Below, piece after piece: positions 1-9,274 of a stretch of DNA of 50,425 nt (position 1 is the stretch's first letter; each line of letters opens with the position of its first letter). Position numbers and translations under genes: made by a program. Source of the stretch: Thermoanaerobaculia bacterium (GTDB lineage Bacteria > Acidobacteriota > Thermoanaerobaculia > UBA5066); NCBI GenBank assembly GCA_022071945.1, contig JAJVIN010000056.1, forward strand, positions 1-50,425, written 5' to 3'. A model generated the notes under the pieces. The model saw only the letters and a program-made list of their open reading frames with translations. It had not been told where the DNA came from and did not search any database.

Positions 1-75
1 GATTCCCTGGCCGTCCTGTCGACCCGCCTCAGGCGCCTTCGGCGGATGATGCTGATCAGAACCCTCTCTACACGG

Positions 76-120
76 GTGGATCACTTCTCACGAGCACACG
101 TGGATCACTTCTGGCGAGCG
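76..120. repeat. IS21-like element end with two direct repeats
   Basis: Two copies of a unit beginning GTGGATCACTTCT and ending CGAGC start at 76 and 100, a 24-bp period. Repeated TGGATCACTTCT-type units near the tip are typical of IS21-family elements, whose IstA transposase binds multiple terminal repeats. About ten bases further right the sequence becomes the interior of a TonB receptor gene, so this looks like the edge of an insertion sequence that cut into that gene. No istA or istB coding sequence is visible in bases 1-75. The family call rests on the repeats only. Confidence 0.5.
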
Positions 121-130
121 TTGAAGCACG

Positions 131-2515
131 ACCGCGATCCAGCTCGGAGGGCAAGGAAAGAAAATCCCCCTTGAGTTCATTCAGGACGTGGAGATCCGGT
201 CCGGAGGCTACGAGGCGGAGTACGGAAAGGCCCTGGGCGGAAACATCAACGTTCTGACGAAGAGTGGCGGGCCTGGTTTTCGAGGAGGCGTCTTCGGGTA
301 CTACGCGTCGGACTCGCTCGGGGCCGCCGACGAGCACGAAGCCGACCGGAAGGTCATCAACAGCCCGACGCTCGAAGTCCCGGTTCAGTCCGACGCGGGA
401 TTCAACCTCGGAGGGCCGCTATTACGAGATCGAATCTGGTTCTTCGGGGCCTACGATCGGTTGTCGAAGGTTCAGGACTACAGGGCGATCGACCATGTGA
501 CGTTCTCGGAGACCGGGGCTCGCCAGAACTTTTACGAGGACCGGACCGACCGCACCCTCGCGAACCTCTTCGCGCTCAACTTCTCCTGGATGCCAGCATC
601 GTCCCAGTCCGTGAGTCTCTCGATCTTCGGAGACCCTTCGAGCGGGACGACGCGTTCGGACGCCAACCCTGGCCCTGCCTACGCGACCACGACCGAGAAG
701 ATCACCGGAGGTACGGACGTCTCTGCGCGGTGGACCGGGTTCTTTGGAGCCTTCATCGCCGAGGTTCAGTACGGTTATCACGAGGAGGACGGCCGGGAGG
801 TTAGCGAGTTCCAGAACCGTCCCGTCTTCTTTGACATCCGCAACGGCGTCTTTCAGCTCATCGAGGGGTCGGGCGCCTGGACGACGAATGAACATTGGAG
901 GCTGGTCGACGCCACCTACCGCCGGAACTCTATCCAGCTGAGCGGCAGTGTCAACTTGGGCGCTCACGAACTCAAGGCCGGCGCCCTCCACGAGCTTCAG
1001 AACCCGAACCGAACGGCCCGAATCAGTGGCGGCGAGGTGGTATTCAACTACTACCTCCGCGACGGGAGCTACGACGGCTCGGTACATGAGTACTTTGCTT
1101 CGGCACCTCTGAATTGCACCAAGCTGACAACGGGTCAGACCGGGAACTTCGGCTACGTGAATCCCGTCGAGTGTCTGGCCTGGCAGAAGACCGATGCAGT
1201 CCGGTCGGATGCGCGATCGAGAAACCTCTCGGTGTTCGTTCAGGACTCGTGGAGGCCCTTCTCGAATCTGACGCTGAAGGCGGGATTGAGATACGACCAG
1301 CAGGAGATCTACGCCTCCGGCGGGGCGCAGGGTCTGACGCTGAAGGACCAGTGGTCACCCAGGCTGTCCATCGCATGGGACCCGGCCGGGAACGGACGCG
1401 TGAAGGCATTTGGCAGCTACGGACGCTACTACCAGGCTTTCCCCATCTACGTGCAAGGCCGCTTCTACTCAGGAGAGTCCGTTGCCTACGTCGTCAACGA
1501 CTCCCGGGGGGTCGACCCTGTCGGTACCTGGGAGGCAGGCCTCGAGAGCCCCGTGTACGTGCCTGGCGATCTGAAGGGCATGTTTCAGGACGAAATCACC
1601 CTCGGCGTCGAGGTCGAGGCCATGAAGAGCCTGGCGGTGGGATTGCGCGGCGTCTACCGCTCACTTGGCCGGGCCCTTGAAGACCGGTGCGATCGTGACG
1701 ACCCCATCGTCGGGAGCGCGTTCCCGCCTGACGGCTACGGCAAGTGTGCTTTCGTGAACCCTGGATACGGCGCGCTGGGTCAGTATCGCGACCCGGCGAA
1801 CCCGGACTGCTTCGAGGACTTTCCGGTCAACACAATCCCCGCCCCGTGCGAAAGCGTCCGGGCGAGCCGAATCTACAGGGGCCTCGAACTGACTGTCCAG
1901 TACCGGCCCGCGAAGGACCTGTATGCGATGGCGAGCTATGTCTACTCGAAGCTCGAGGGGAATTATGATGGGTTGATCTTTCACGGAGGGGCAGGGGGGC
2001 AACAAGTGGAGCCTGGCCTCGGCGGGGCCTTTGACTACACCGCTGGCCTCCCCAACAACTTCGGAAGACTCCCTGGTGACAGGACGCACCAGGTGAAACT
2101 CTCGGGTTCCTACACGCTGCCTTTCGGCCTAACGGCAGGCGTCATGGGCCAGTTCTGGACGGGTGAGCCGCTTTCCATCTACGGGTGGAGCAGCGTGTTC
2201 TATTCCGGCCAGGTCAAGGCGGATAGGTTCCTGGAACCCAGGGGTTCCTCCGGCGAGATGCCCTCCACCTACAGCATCGACCTTCACCTCCACTATGACT
2301 GGAGGATCGGATCCGTCACGGTCACGCCCGCTGTCGACATCTTCAACCTTACTAACGTACAGCCGGCACTCAGCCGCTGGACGATGTACAACACTCCGGC
2401 CACGATTTCGAACGACAAGCCGCCCTACACGAACCCGACGAACCCGCGCTTCGGCCGGGACGTCACCTGGCAGCGGCCACGGCTGATCCAGCTGGGACTG
2501 AAAGCGGCCTTCTGA
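131..2515 (+). pseudogene. Oar-like TonB-dependent receptor, 5'-truncated
   Basis: The frame is open from about 131 to the TGA at 2513-2515 and matches the paralogues at 3072 and 6286 throughout, starting at the residues TAIQ(L/R)GGQGK. The signal peptide, the carboxypeptidase-regulatory-like domain and the first part of the plug (roughly 190 residues in the neighbours) are absent; their place is taken by the IS21-like end. What remains is the rest of the plug (RSGGYEAEYGKALGGNINV) and the 22-strand-type outer-membrane barrel ending in an aromatic residue (KAAF), as expected for insertion by BAM. The GTG at 188 is the first possible start but lies inside the plug, so it is unlikely to give an exported protein. 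The gene may continue beyond the insertion sequence outside the window. The stop overlaps the ATG of the next gene. Confidence 0.8.
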
Positions 2516-3072
2516 TGCGAGGGCATCGCTGGCGCGCCGGGAGCGAGGTCGCCGCGCGGGCGCGGGAGCTGAGGCGGTCAGAGACCGACGCTGAGGAGGT
2601 CCTGTGGGCGAGCCTGCGGGACCGAAAGCTCGGAGGGATGAAGTTCAGGCGGCAGCACCCCTTCGATATGTTCATCCTGGATTTCTTCTGTCCCGAGAAG
2701 GGGCTCTGTGTTGAAGTGGACGGCAGTATTCACGGCGAGAAGGACCAGAAGGCCCGTGATGCCGAAAGGGATGCGGTCCTCCGGGCACGAGGCGTGAAGG
2801 TCCTTCGTTTTCGGAACGAGGAAGTCGAAGCCGATCTTCCCTCCGTGCTGGAGGCGATCACTCGAGAGGCCGGGGTGGGCCCTCATCCCCCGGCCCCTTC
2901 TCCCGCGAGTGCGGGAGAAGGGGAGCCCGTCTCCCCCCGTGGGGAGGCCCCTCCCGTCCCCGGGGAACCCTCTCCCGCACTGGCGGGAGAGGGTCGCGCG
3001 AAGCGCGGGGTGAGGGCCCTCCGGGGCCATGGCGGTTCCGCCCTTGACCCCAAGGAACCTGGGAGACGCTGA
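2515..3072 (+). CDS. DUF559 endonuclease-domain protein
   Basis: This 185-residue protein has a DUF559 domain at about residues 8-120, a Vsr-like PD-(D/E)XK fold. Visible landmarks are RARELRRSETDAEEVLW, the LGGMKFRRQHP segment, an EVDGSIHG motif with the likely acidic metal ligands, and a closing FRNEEVE. It is probably a small DNA nuclease of unknown role. Its ATG overlaps the TGA of the receptor fragment (ATGA), which suggests translational coupling. From about residue 122 the protein is low-complexity Pro/Gly/Glu sequence encoded by two palindromic repeats, so the functional protein probably ends near residue 120 and the frame simply reads through. Its stop abuts the next receptor's ATG. 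A decayed copy lies after the second receptor. Confidence 0.75.
   Translation: MRGHRWRAGSEVAARARELRRSETDAEEVLWASLRDRKLGGMKFRRQHPFDMFILDFFCPEKGLCVEVDGSIHGEKDQKARDAERDAVLRARGVKVLRFRNEEVEADLPSVLEAITREAGVGPHPPAPSPASAGEGEPVSPRGEAPPVPGEPSPALAGEGRAKRGVRALRGHGGSALDPKEPGRR
2894..2993. repeat. Two palindromic REP-like hairpins inside the DUF559 3' end
   Basis: The first hairpin pairs 2894-2906 with 2911-2923 (13-bp perfect stem, 4-base loop). The second pairs 2968-2978 with 2983-2993 (11-bp stem, core CCCTCTCCCGC). The same CCCTCTCCC(C)G-type sequence recurs near 6165-6180 and in the cassette at 10861-11122, so it is a dispersed repeat of this genome. Here it is translated as the C-terminal tail of the DUF559 protein. 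Confidence 0.75.
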
Positions 3073-6032
3073 TGAGAAACATCTCCTTCCGGCCGTTTCT
3101 CGCGCTCCTTTTGTCCTGGGTGCCCTCCGTCTCCATTGCCCAGACGACCGGTGAGCTGGCGGGCCGAGTTCAGGATTCGAGCGGGCTTCCGATTCCCGGG
3201 GCTCTCGTGGAGGTCCGTTCGCCGGCCTTGATCCGACTTCGCCAGACGGCCTCGGACAAGGAAGGGCGGTACCGGTTCCAGCTCCTACCCCCCGGCGTGT
3301 ACGAGATCATGGCCCGCCAGACCGGATTCAACGACACCGTCGAGAAGGATGTCCGGATCCCCCTGGGCGAGACGATCACGGTCCCGATGACTCTGACCGT
3401 CACGGCGACGGCCAGCGTCGAGGTGGATACGACCCCGCCCTTACTCGACGTGGAGAACGCCAAGGCCGGGATCACGGTGAACCAGAAGGCTCTCCAGAAT
3501 CTCCCACTTGGGCGCAACTACGCCTCGGCGGCAGCGCTGGTTCCGGGGACGGGACGTGACGTCCTCGGTCCGACCTTCTATGGCGCATCGAGTTTGGAAA
3601 ACTCTTACCAGATCGACGGCGTCAACACCACGGCGATCCAGCGGGGAGGCCAGGGAAAGACAATCCCGCTCGATTTCATCCAGGATCTGGAGATCAGGTC
3701 GGGAGGGTACGAGGCGGAGTACGGCAAGGCACTCGGCGGGAACATCAACGTCCTCACGAAGGGCGGCGCAACCGCGTTCTACGGGAACGTCTTCGGCTAC
3801 TACGCTTCCGATTCTCTCGGAGCGGCAGACAAGCACGCAGCCGATCGACCTGCAGTCAACGCTCCGGAACTCGAAGTCCCCATTCAGTCTGACGCGGGAT
3901 TCACCCTCGGTGGGCCGATCCTTCGAGACCACATCTGGTTCTTCGGAGCTTTTAGCCGGGCCGACACTGTTCAGGACTACACCGCCGTCGATCACGTCAC
4001 ATTCTCGGAGACCGGCGAGCCCTCGAAGTTCTACGAGGACCGAACAGACCGCACCCGGGCGAACCTCTTCGCCCTGAACCTCTCCTGGATGCCAAGTTCC
4101 TCGCAGTCCTTGAGCCTCTCTGTCTTCGGGGACCCCTCCAGCGAGAACTCGAGAACCGCGGATAACAAATGTTGCGGGACCGGCCCCGCTTCGGCAACTG
4201 TTACAGAGAAACGGACCGGCGGAACGAACGTCTCGGGTCGCTTGATCTGGTTTTGGTCGTCCTTCCTGGCCGAGCTTCAGTATGGCTACCATGAGCAGGC
4301 TTACCGCGAATCGAACGACGCCTCCGGAAGTCCTGTCATGGTTGAGATCCGAAGCGGCGTTTGGCAGGCGTTGCCGGGATCCGGTCCTCTTCCGCAGAGC
4401 GACATGCCCTTTCGGCTCGTCGACGCGACGTACCGCCGGAACTCCGTGCAGGCGAGCGGAACATGGAGTCTTGGTGCACACCAGCTGAAGGCGGCCTTCT
4501 CGTATGAGTTGGAGAATCCCGACCGGACGGCCCGGATCAGTGGCGGCGAGGCCATCGTGAATTTCTACCTTCGCGACGGCACCTACGACGGGACGGAGCA
4601 CAATTACTTAGCCGCCCTGCCCCTCAACTGCATCAAGCTCACGGGAGGCCAGAGAGGGAATTTCGGATACGTGGATCCGGACAACTGTCTGGCGTGGCAG
4701 AAGACCGAAAGCGTACGATCGGACCTCCGTTCGAGAAGCGTCACCGCGTTCATACAGGACACGTGGCGACCGGTGTCGAACCTCACCGTGAACGCGGGCC
4801 TCAGGTACGAAGAGCAGAGGCTCACGCAGTACGACGGGAGTGTGGCGCTCACGCTCAAGGACCAGTGGTCCCCGCGAGTCTCCGTGTCGTGGTCCCCTGG
4901 TTCGAGCGGGCGCAGCAAGGTCTTTGGCAGCTACGGCCGCTACTACCAGGCACTTCCCGAGTGGGTCCAAACGAATTTCCTGGCAGGTGAGATCTTGGCG
5001 GTTGTGGTGAACGAGTCCCTGGGGGTGGACCCGATCGGTACGTGGGGCGCGGGACTCTACGAGCCATCGTACGTGCCGGAGCAACTCGATGGAATGTATC
5101 AGGACGAGTTCACCCTCGGCATCGAGATCCAGCCCCGGGGGGGATGGGTCGTTGGTTTGCGCGGGGTCTATCGAGGTCTCGGCCGCGCCATTGACGACCG
5201 GTGCGATGGGCGGGATTCGGGTCAGGGGATAGCGGGCTACTTCCCCGAGAACGGCACGGCCGACTGCACGCTGATGAACCCCGGGTATGGGGATATGGGA
5301 CAGCTTCGCGACCCTGAGAACCCGAACTGTTTCGAGGACTTCCCGGCGAACACGAAACCTGCGCCCTGCGAGAGCGTCCGGGCAAGTCGTATCTATCGGG
5401 GCCTCGAGTTGACCGTTCGGCACCAGCCCACCAAGGATTTCTACCTTCTCGCGAGCTATGTCTATTCAAGGCTGAGCGGGAACTACGACGGGCTCGTTTT
5501 CCACAGATATGTGGGAGACCAGCAGACCGACCCCGGGACAAGCCAGGCGTTTGACTACGGCCTCATGCTCCCCAGGAACTACGGAAGGCTTCCGAGTGAC
5601 AGGACACACCAGGTGAAGATGTCCGGATACTATACCTTCCCGTTCGGTCTGACGGCCGGCGCCGTCGGGCAGTTCTGGTCGGGCCAGCCCCTATCGACTT
5701 ACGGTTTTGCCAAGGTGCCCCACCAGCCTTGGTACGGCTGGGCGTTCCTGGAACCGCGTGGCTCGTCAAGCGAGATGCCATCGACCTACAACATCGACTT
5801 GCATCTCCACTACGACTGGCGGATCGGGAACGTCACCGTCACGCCGGCCCTGGACGTGTTCAATCTCACGAACGTTCAGCGCGCCCTGGACAGATACCAA
5901 ACCTACAACACACCTGCGACGAACTCGAACAAAGAGCCCCCCTTCACGAATCCGACGAATGCGCGTTTTGGCAAGGACACGACCTGGCAGACACCCCGGC
6001 TCATCCGTCTGGGGCTGAAGGTGGCGTTTTGA
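3072..6032 (+). CDS. Oar-like TonB-dependent receptor, copy 2 (intact)
   Basis: This 986-residue outer-membrane receptor probably imports a large ligand using TonB/ExbB/ExbD energy. Residues 1-23 form a signal peptide ending at an Ala-Gln (SIAQ) cleavage region. Residues 25-115 are a carboxypeptidase-regulatory-like Ig-fold domain (TGELAGRVQDSSG, GRYRFQLLPPGVYE). A plug follows (NLPLGRNYAS, SLENSYQIDG, EAEYGKALGGNINVLTKGG), then a long barrel ending KVAF. A GGGAGACGC motif lies just upstream of the ATG, as in copy 3. Copies 1-3 share the same domain order and diverge mainly in extracellular-loop-like segments, suggesting tandem duplication followed by ligand diversification. No SusD partner is visible, so this is Oar-type rather than SusC-type. 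The ligand is unknown. Confidence 0.88.
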   Translation: MRNISFRPFLALLLSWVPSVSIAQTTGELAGRVQDSSGLPIPGALVEVRSPALIRLRQTASDKEGRYRFQLLPPGVYEIMARQTGFNDTVEKDVRIPLGETITVPMTLTVTATASVEVDTTPPLLDVENAKAGITVNQKALQNLPLGRNYASAAALVPGTGRDVLGPTFYGASSLENSYQIDGVNTTAIQRGGQGKTIPLDFIQDLEIRSGGYEAEYGKALGGNINVLTKGGATAFYGNVFGYYASDSLGAADKHAADRPAVNAPELEVPIQSDAGFTLGGPILRDHIWFFGAFSRADTVQDYTAVDHVTFSETGEPSKFYEDRTDRTRANLFALNLSWMPSSSQSLSLSVFGDPSSENSRTADNKCCGTGPASATVTEKRTGGTNVSGRLIWFWSSFLAELQYGYHEQAYRESNDASGSPVMVEIRSGVWQALPGSGPLPQSDMPFRLVDATYRRNSVQASGTWSLGAHQLKAAFSYELENPDRTARISGGEAIVNFYLRDGTYDGTEHNYLAALPLNCIKLTGGQRGNFGYVDPDNCLAWQKTESVRSDLRSRSVTAFIQDTWRPVSNLTVNAGLRYEEQRLTQYDGSVALTLKDQWSPRVSVSWSPGSSGRSKVFGSYGRYYQALPEWVQTNFLAGEILAVVVNESLGVDPIGTWGAGLYEPSYVPEQLDGMYQDEFTLGIEIQPRGGWVVGLRGVYRGLGRAIDDRCDGRDSGQGIAGYFPENGTADCTLMNPGYGDMGQLRDPENPNCFEDFPANTKPAPCESVRASRIYRGLELTVRHQPTKDFYLLASYVYSRLSGNYDGLVFHRYVGDQQTDPGTSQAFDYGLMLPRNYGRLPSDRTHQVKMSGYYTFPFGLTAGAVGQFWSGQPLSTYGFAKVPHQPWYGWAFLEPRGSSSEMPSTYNIDLHLHYDWRIGNVTVTPALDVFNLTNVQRALDRYQTYNTPATNSNKEPPFTNPTNARFGKDTTWQTPRLIRLGLKVAF

Positions 6033-6166
6033 CGGGACGGCGTCGCTGGCGCGCCGGGAGCGATGTCGCCGCTCGTGCGCGGGAACGGAGGCATTCCTCC
6101 ACAGGCCTGGAGGAGACACCGTGGGAGGGCCTTCGGAACCGACAGCTCGGAGCGATGAGGTTCACG
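6032..6166 (+). pseudogene. DUF559 endonuclease remnant
   Basis: Immediately after the receptor stop the sequence repeats the start of the DUF559 gene at 2515 (RRWRAGSDVAARARERR against HRWRAGSEVAARARELR). It continues to GAMRF, equivalent to GGMKF. The start codon at 6032 is ACG where the intact copy has ATG. Homology stops after the MRF codons and jumps to a CGGGAGAGGGTCGCGCG repeat like the one at the intact gene's 3' end. The central and catalytic parts are therefore deleted and the copy cannot be functional. It shows that the receptor and nuclease were duplicated as one unit. Confidence 0.75.
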
Positions 6167-6285
6167 GGAGAGGGTCGCGCGCGGCGCTGGGTGGGGGCCC
6201 CCCTGGACCATTCCGCCTCACCCTTCCACCGCCCGGCGGACCGTGTTCCCCACCCGTGCCATCCAGAGAGACATGGGAGACGCAC

Positions 6286-9255
6286 ATGACGAAGACCACG
6301 TTTCGGCCGCTTCTCGCGCTCCTTCTCAGCTGGGTGCCGTCGGTGGCCTTTGCCCAGACGACGGGCGAACTGACGGGACGTGTCATCGATTCGACGAACG
6401 TCCCGATCGCGGGCGCCCTGGTCGAGGTCAAGTCGCCCGCGTTGATGCGTCCGCGTCAGACGGGAACGGACAAGGAGGGGCGCTACCGGTTCCAACTCCT
6501 CCCGCCCGGGACCTACGAGGTGATGGCGCGGATGACGGGCTTTGTCGACGCGATCCGGACGGACATCCGGATCCCTCTCGGCGAGACGATCACGGTCCCG
6601 ATGACTCTGACCGTCACGGCGACGGCCAGCGTCGAGGTGGATACGACCCCGCCCTTGCTCGACGTGGAGAACGCCAAGGCCGGAATCACGGTGAACCAGA
6701 AGGTCCTCCAGAACCTCCCGCTCGGGCGGAATTACGCCTCCGCGGCAGCCCTCGTCCCAGCGACGGGCACCGATGCCCTCGGCCCAACCTTCTATGGCGC
6801 GTCGAGCCTCGAGAACTCCTACCAGATCGATGGCCTCAATACCACCGCCGTAAAGAGAGGGGGGCAAGGAAAGAGCGTGCCCTTGGAGTTCGCGCAGGAG
6901 GTCGAGATTCGCTCCGGCGGCTATGAGGCCGAGTACGGGAAGGCCCTCGGCGGGAACATCAACCTGCTCACGAAGTCCGGCGGACCCCAATTCACCGGTA
7001 ATATGTTTGGGTACTTCACGAATGAGTCGATGAGTGCCGCGGATCAGCACGAGGCCGACCGGCTGGCGGTCAGGGCTCCTGCTGTCGAGCTTCCCCGTCA
7101 GTACGATGTCGGATTGAGCCTCGGAGGCCCCCTCTTTCGCGACCGGATCTGGTTCTTTGGAGCGTACGACAAGGCGAGGACGGACCAGGATTACCGTGCC
7201 GTTGATCACTACACGTATTCCTCGACGGGAGTCGCAACGCCGACATATGAGACCCGAACCGACAGCGCCTCCGAGAACCTGTTCGCCCTGAACTTCTCCT
7301 GGATGCCCGACACGGCGCACAACGTGAGCGTGTCGGTTTTCGGCGATCCCTCGACAGAGCAGGCCCGCGGTTGGGATCCCGCGGTACTCCCGTCTGGCCG
7401 CGCTGGGCCTGCCTCTGCGACGGTCACGGAGAAGAAGACCGGGGGAACGGACCTTTCGGCTCGCTGGATGGGCTTCCTGGGAAAGTCCATTGTCGAAGTG
7501 CAGTACGGCTACCACAGTGAGAACGACAAGGAGTGGGGCGACTACGTGGACCGTCCCGTCGTCGAGGAGTCTCGTTCCGGACTCGTCCAGTTCACGCCGA
7601 ACTCCGGCCCCTGGACGCGTGGCGGTTATTATGGGGAACTCATCGACGAGACATTTCGACGGAATGCATGGCTGGGGACCTGGGCTTTTCCCTTGGCAGG
7701 TCACGATCTGAAGCTCGGTGCGGCGTACGAACTCGAAAACCCGAACCGGACGGCCGGGTGGAGCGGGGGCGAGTGGATTCGGAACTACTACCGAACCGAC
7801 GGCTCATACGACTACAGCAGGCATGTTTACAACGCAAAGACTCCACTCAACTGCACCAAGCTGACGAGCGGTGAGACGGGGAACTTCGGCTACATCGACC
7901 ATCTGCAGTGCATGGCCTGGGAGAAGGCGGAGGCAGTGAGGTCTGACGTGAGAACGAAGACCTTCTCGGGATTCATCCAGGATTCCTGGCGCCCGCTGAC
8001 CAATCTGACAGTGAAAGCGGGCGTGAGATATGACCGTCAGGAACTCATGGCCACCGATGGCGCCGTTGCCGCGAGGTTCGATGACCAGTGGTCTCCCAGG
8101 CTCTCCGTGGCGTGGGATCCTGCCGGGAATGGACGCACCAAGGTCGCGGCTTCATACGGACGTTACTACCAGGCGTTCCCTCAGTTCGCCCAAATTAGTC
8201 ATCTCTCCGGGGAGTTCACTGTTACAGCCTGGAACGAATCACCGGGCGTGGATCCCGTCGCCTCATTCGACTATGCATACCTCTTGAAACCCATCTACAT
8301 GGCTGATGATCTCAAGGGGTCGTTCCAGGATGAGATCGCCGTTGGGGGCGAACTTCAGGCGGGGCGTAGCCTGTCCATCGGGATACGGGGCCTCTACAGA
8401 GGCCTGGGTCGCGCCTGGGAAGACAGGTGTGACCTCTTGGACCCGGGCCAGGGGCTTGCAGGTCTCACGCCACCCGGCTATCACGACAACTGCGCCATGG
8501 TGAATCCGGGCGAGGGCGAACTCGGTCAGTTACGCGATCCCGCCAACCCGGATTGCTTCGAGGATTTCCCCGCGAATACGAAGCCGAAGCCCTGTGAAAG
8601 CGTGAGGGCGAGACGCTACTACAGGGGAGTCGAGCTTTCCGTTCACTATCGCCCGACGGAAGAAGCCTGGGCACAAGCGAGCTATGTCTATTCGAGGCTT
8701 ACGGGGAATTTCGAAGGGCTCGTTGTCCACGGCGCTTCAGGCGGCCAGCAGACCGATCCCGGCAATAGCACCACCTTCGATCTCCCCGCCTCGCTCACTG
8801 ATAACTTCGGCAGGCTCCCGAATGACCGCACACATCAGGTGAAGGTCTCGGGGTCTTACACGCTTCCACTCGGTCTTACCGCGGGCGTGATCGCGCAGTA
8901 TTGGTCCGGCGTGCCCCTGTCCGTCTATGGCGCCAAGCCCGATTTCTATTTCCTCTGGACGGCGGGTTTCCTCGCGCCGCGAGGCTCCCAGGGCGAGATG
9001 CCCTCGACCTACAACATCGACCTCCATCTTCACTACACCACGACCATCGGCAACGTCACCGTTACCCCGGCGCTCGACATCTTCAATCTGACGAACGTTC
9101 AGCGGGCCCTGACGCGCTTCCAGGCGTACAACACCGTGGCGACCAACGCGAACAACCAGCCTCCCTTCACGAATCCGACGCATCCGGATTTCGGGAAAGA
9201 CGTTTCCTGGCAGAGACCACGCCTGATCCGGCTCGGACTGAAGGCGGCGTTCTAG
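6286..9255 (+). CDS. Oar-like TonB-dependent receptor, copy 3 (intact)
   Basis: This receptor has 989 residues when started at the ATG at 6286, which follows GGGAGA at good spacing and begins a signal peptide (MTKTTFRPLLALLLSW ... FAQ). The open frame extends upstream to 6121 only through the decayed DUF559 and repeat sequence. Domain order matches copy 2: regulatory-like Ig-fold domain at about 25-115, plug at about 115-240 with EAEYGKALGGNIN, then a barrel ending KAAF. A short near-identical block (CSVEVDTTPPLLDVENAKAG region) between copies 2 and 3 suggests recent duplication or gene conversion. The next gene, a Ser/Thr kinase, starts 19 bases after the stop and may be cotranscribed. Confidence 0.88.
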   Translation: MTKTTFRPLLALLLSWVPSVAFAQTTGELTGRVIDSTNVPIAGALVEVKSPALMRPRQTGTDKEGRYRFQLLPPGTYEVMARMTGFVDAIRTDIRIPLGETITVPMTLTVTATASVEVDTTPPLLDVENAKAGITVNQKVLQNLPLGRNYASAAALVPATGTDALGPTFYGASSLENSYQIDGLNTTAVKRGGQGKSVPLEFAQEVEIRSGGYEAEYGKALGGNINLLTKSGGPQFTGNMFGYFTNESMSAADQHEADRLAVRAPAVELPRQYDVGLSLGGPLFRDRIWFFGAYDKARTDQDYRAVDHYTYSSTGVATPTYETRTDSASENLFALNFSWMPDTAHNVSVSVFGDPSTEQARGWDPAVLPSGRAGPASATVTEKKTGGTDLSARWMGFLGKSIVEVQYGYHSENDKEWGDYVDRPVVEESRSGLVQFTPNSGPWTRGGYYGELIDETFRRNAWLGTWAFPLAGHDLKLGAAYELENPNRTAGWSGGEWIRNYYRTDGSYDYSRHVYNAKTPLNCTKLTSGETGNFGYIDHLQCMAWEKAEAVRSDVRTKTFSGFIQDSWRPLTNLTVKAGVRYDRQELMATDGAVAARFDDQWSPRLSVAWDPAGNGRTKVAASYGRYYQAFPQFAQISHLSGEFTVTAWNESPGVDPVASFDYAYLLKPIYMADDLKGSFQDEIAVGGELQAGRSLSIGIRGLYRGLGRAWEDRCDLLDPGQGLAGLTPPGYHDNCAMVNPGEGELGQLRDPANPDCFEDFPANTKPKPCESVRARRYYRGVELSVHYRPTEEAWAQASYVYSRLTGNFEGLVVHGASGGQQTDPGNSTTFDLPASLTDNFGRLPNDRTHQVKVSGSYTLPLGLTAGVIAQYWSGVPLSVYGAKPDFYFLWTAGFLAPRGSQGEMPSTYNIDLHLHYTTTIGNVTVTPALDIFNLTNVQRALTRFQAYNTVATNANNQPPFTNPTHPDFGKDVSWQRPRLIRLGLKAAF

Positions 9256-9274
9256 TAGGCTGGAAGACGGCACG

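Noticed and set aside
1-75. istA or istB coding sequence
   Set aside because: Too short and no recognisable motif in any frame; only the terminal-type repeats support an IS21-like element.
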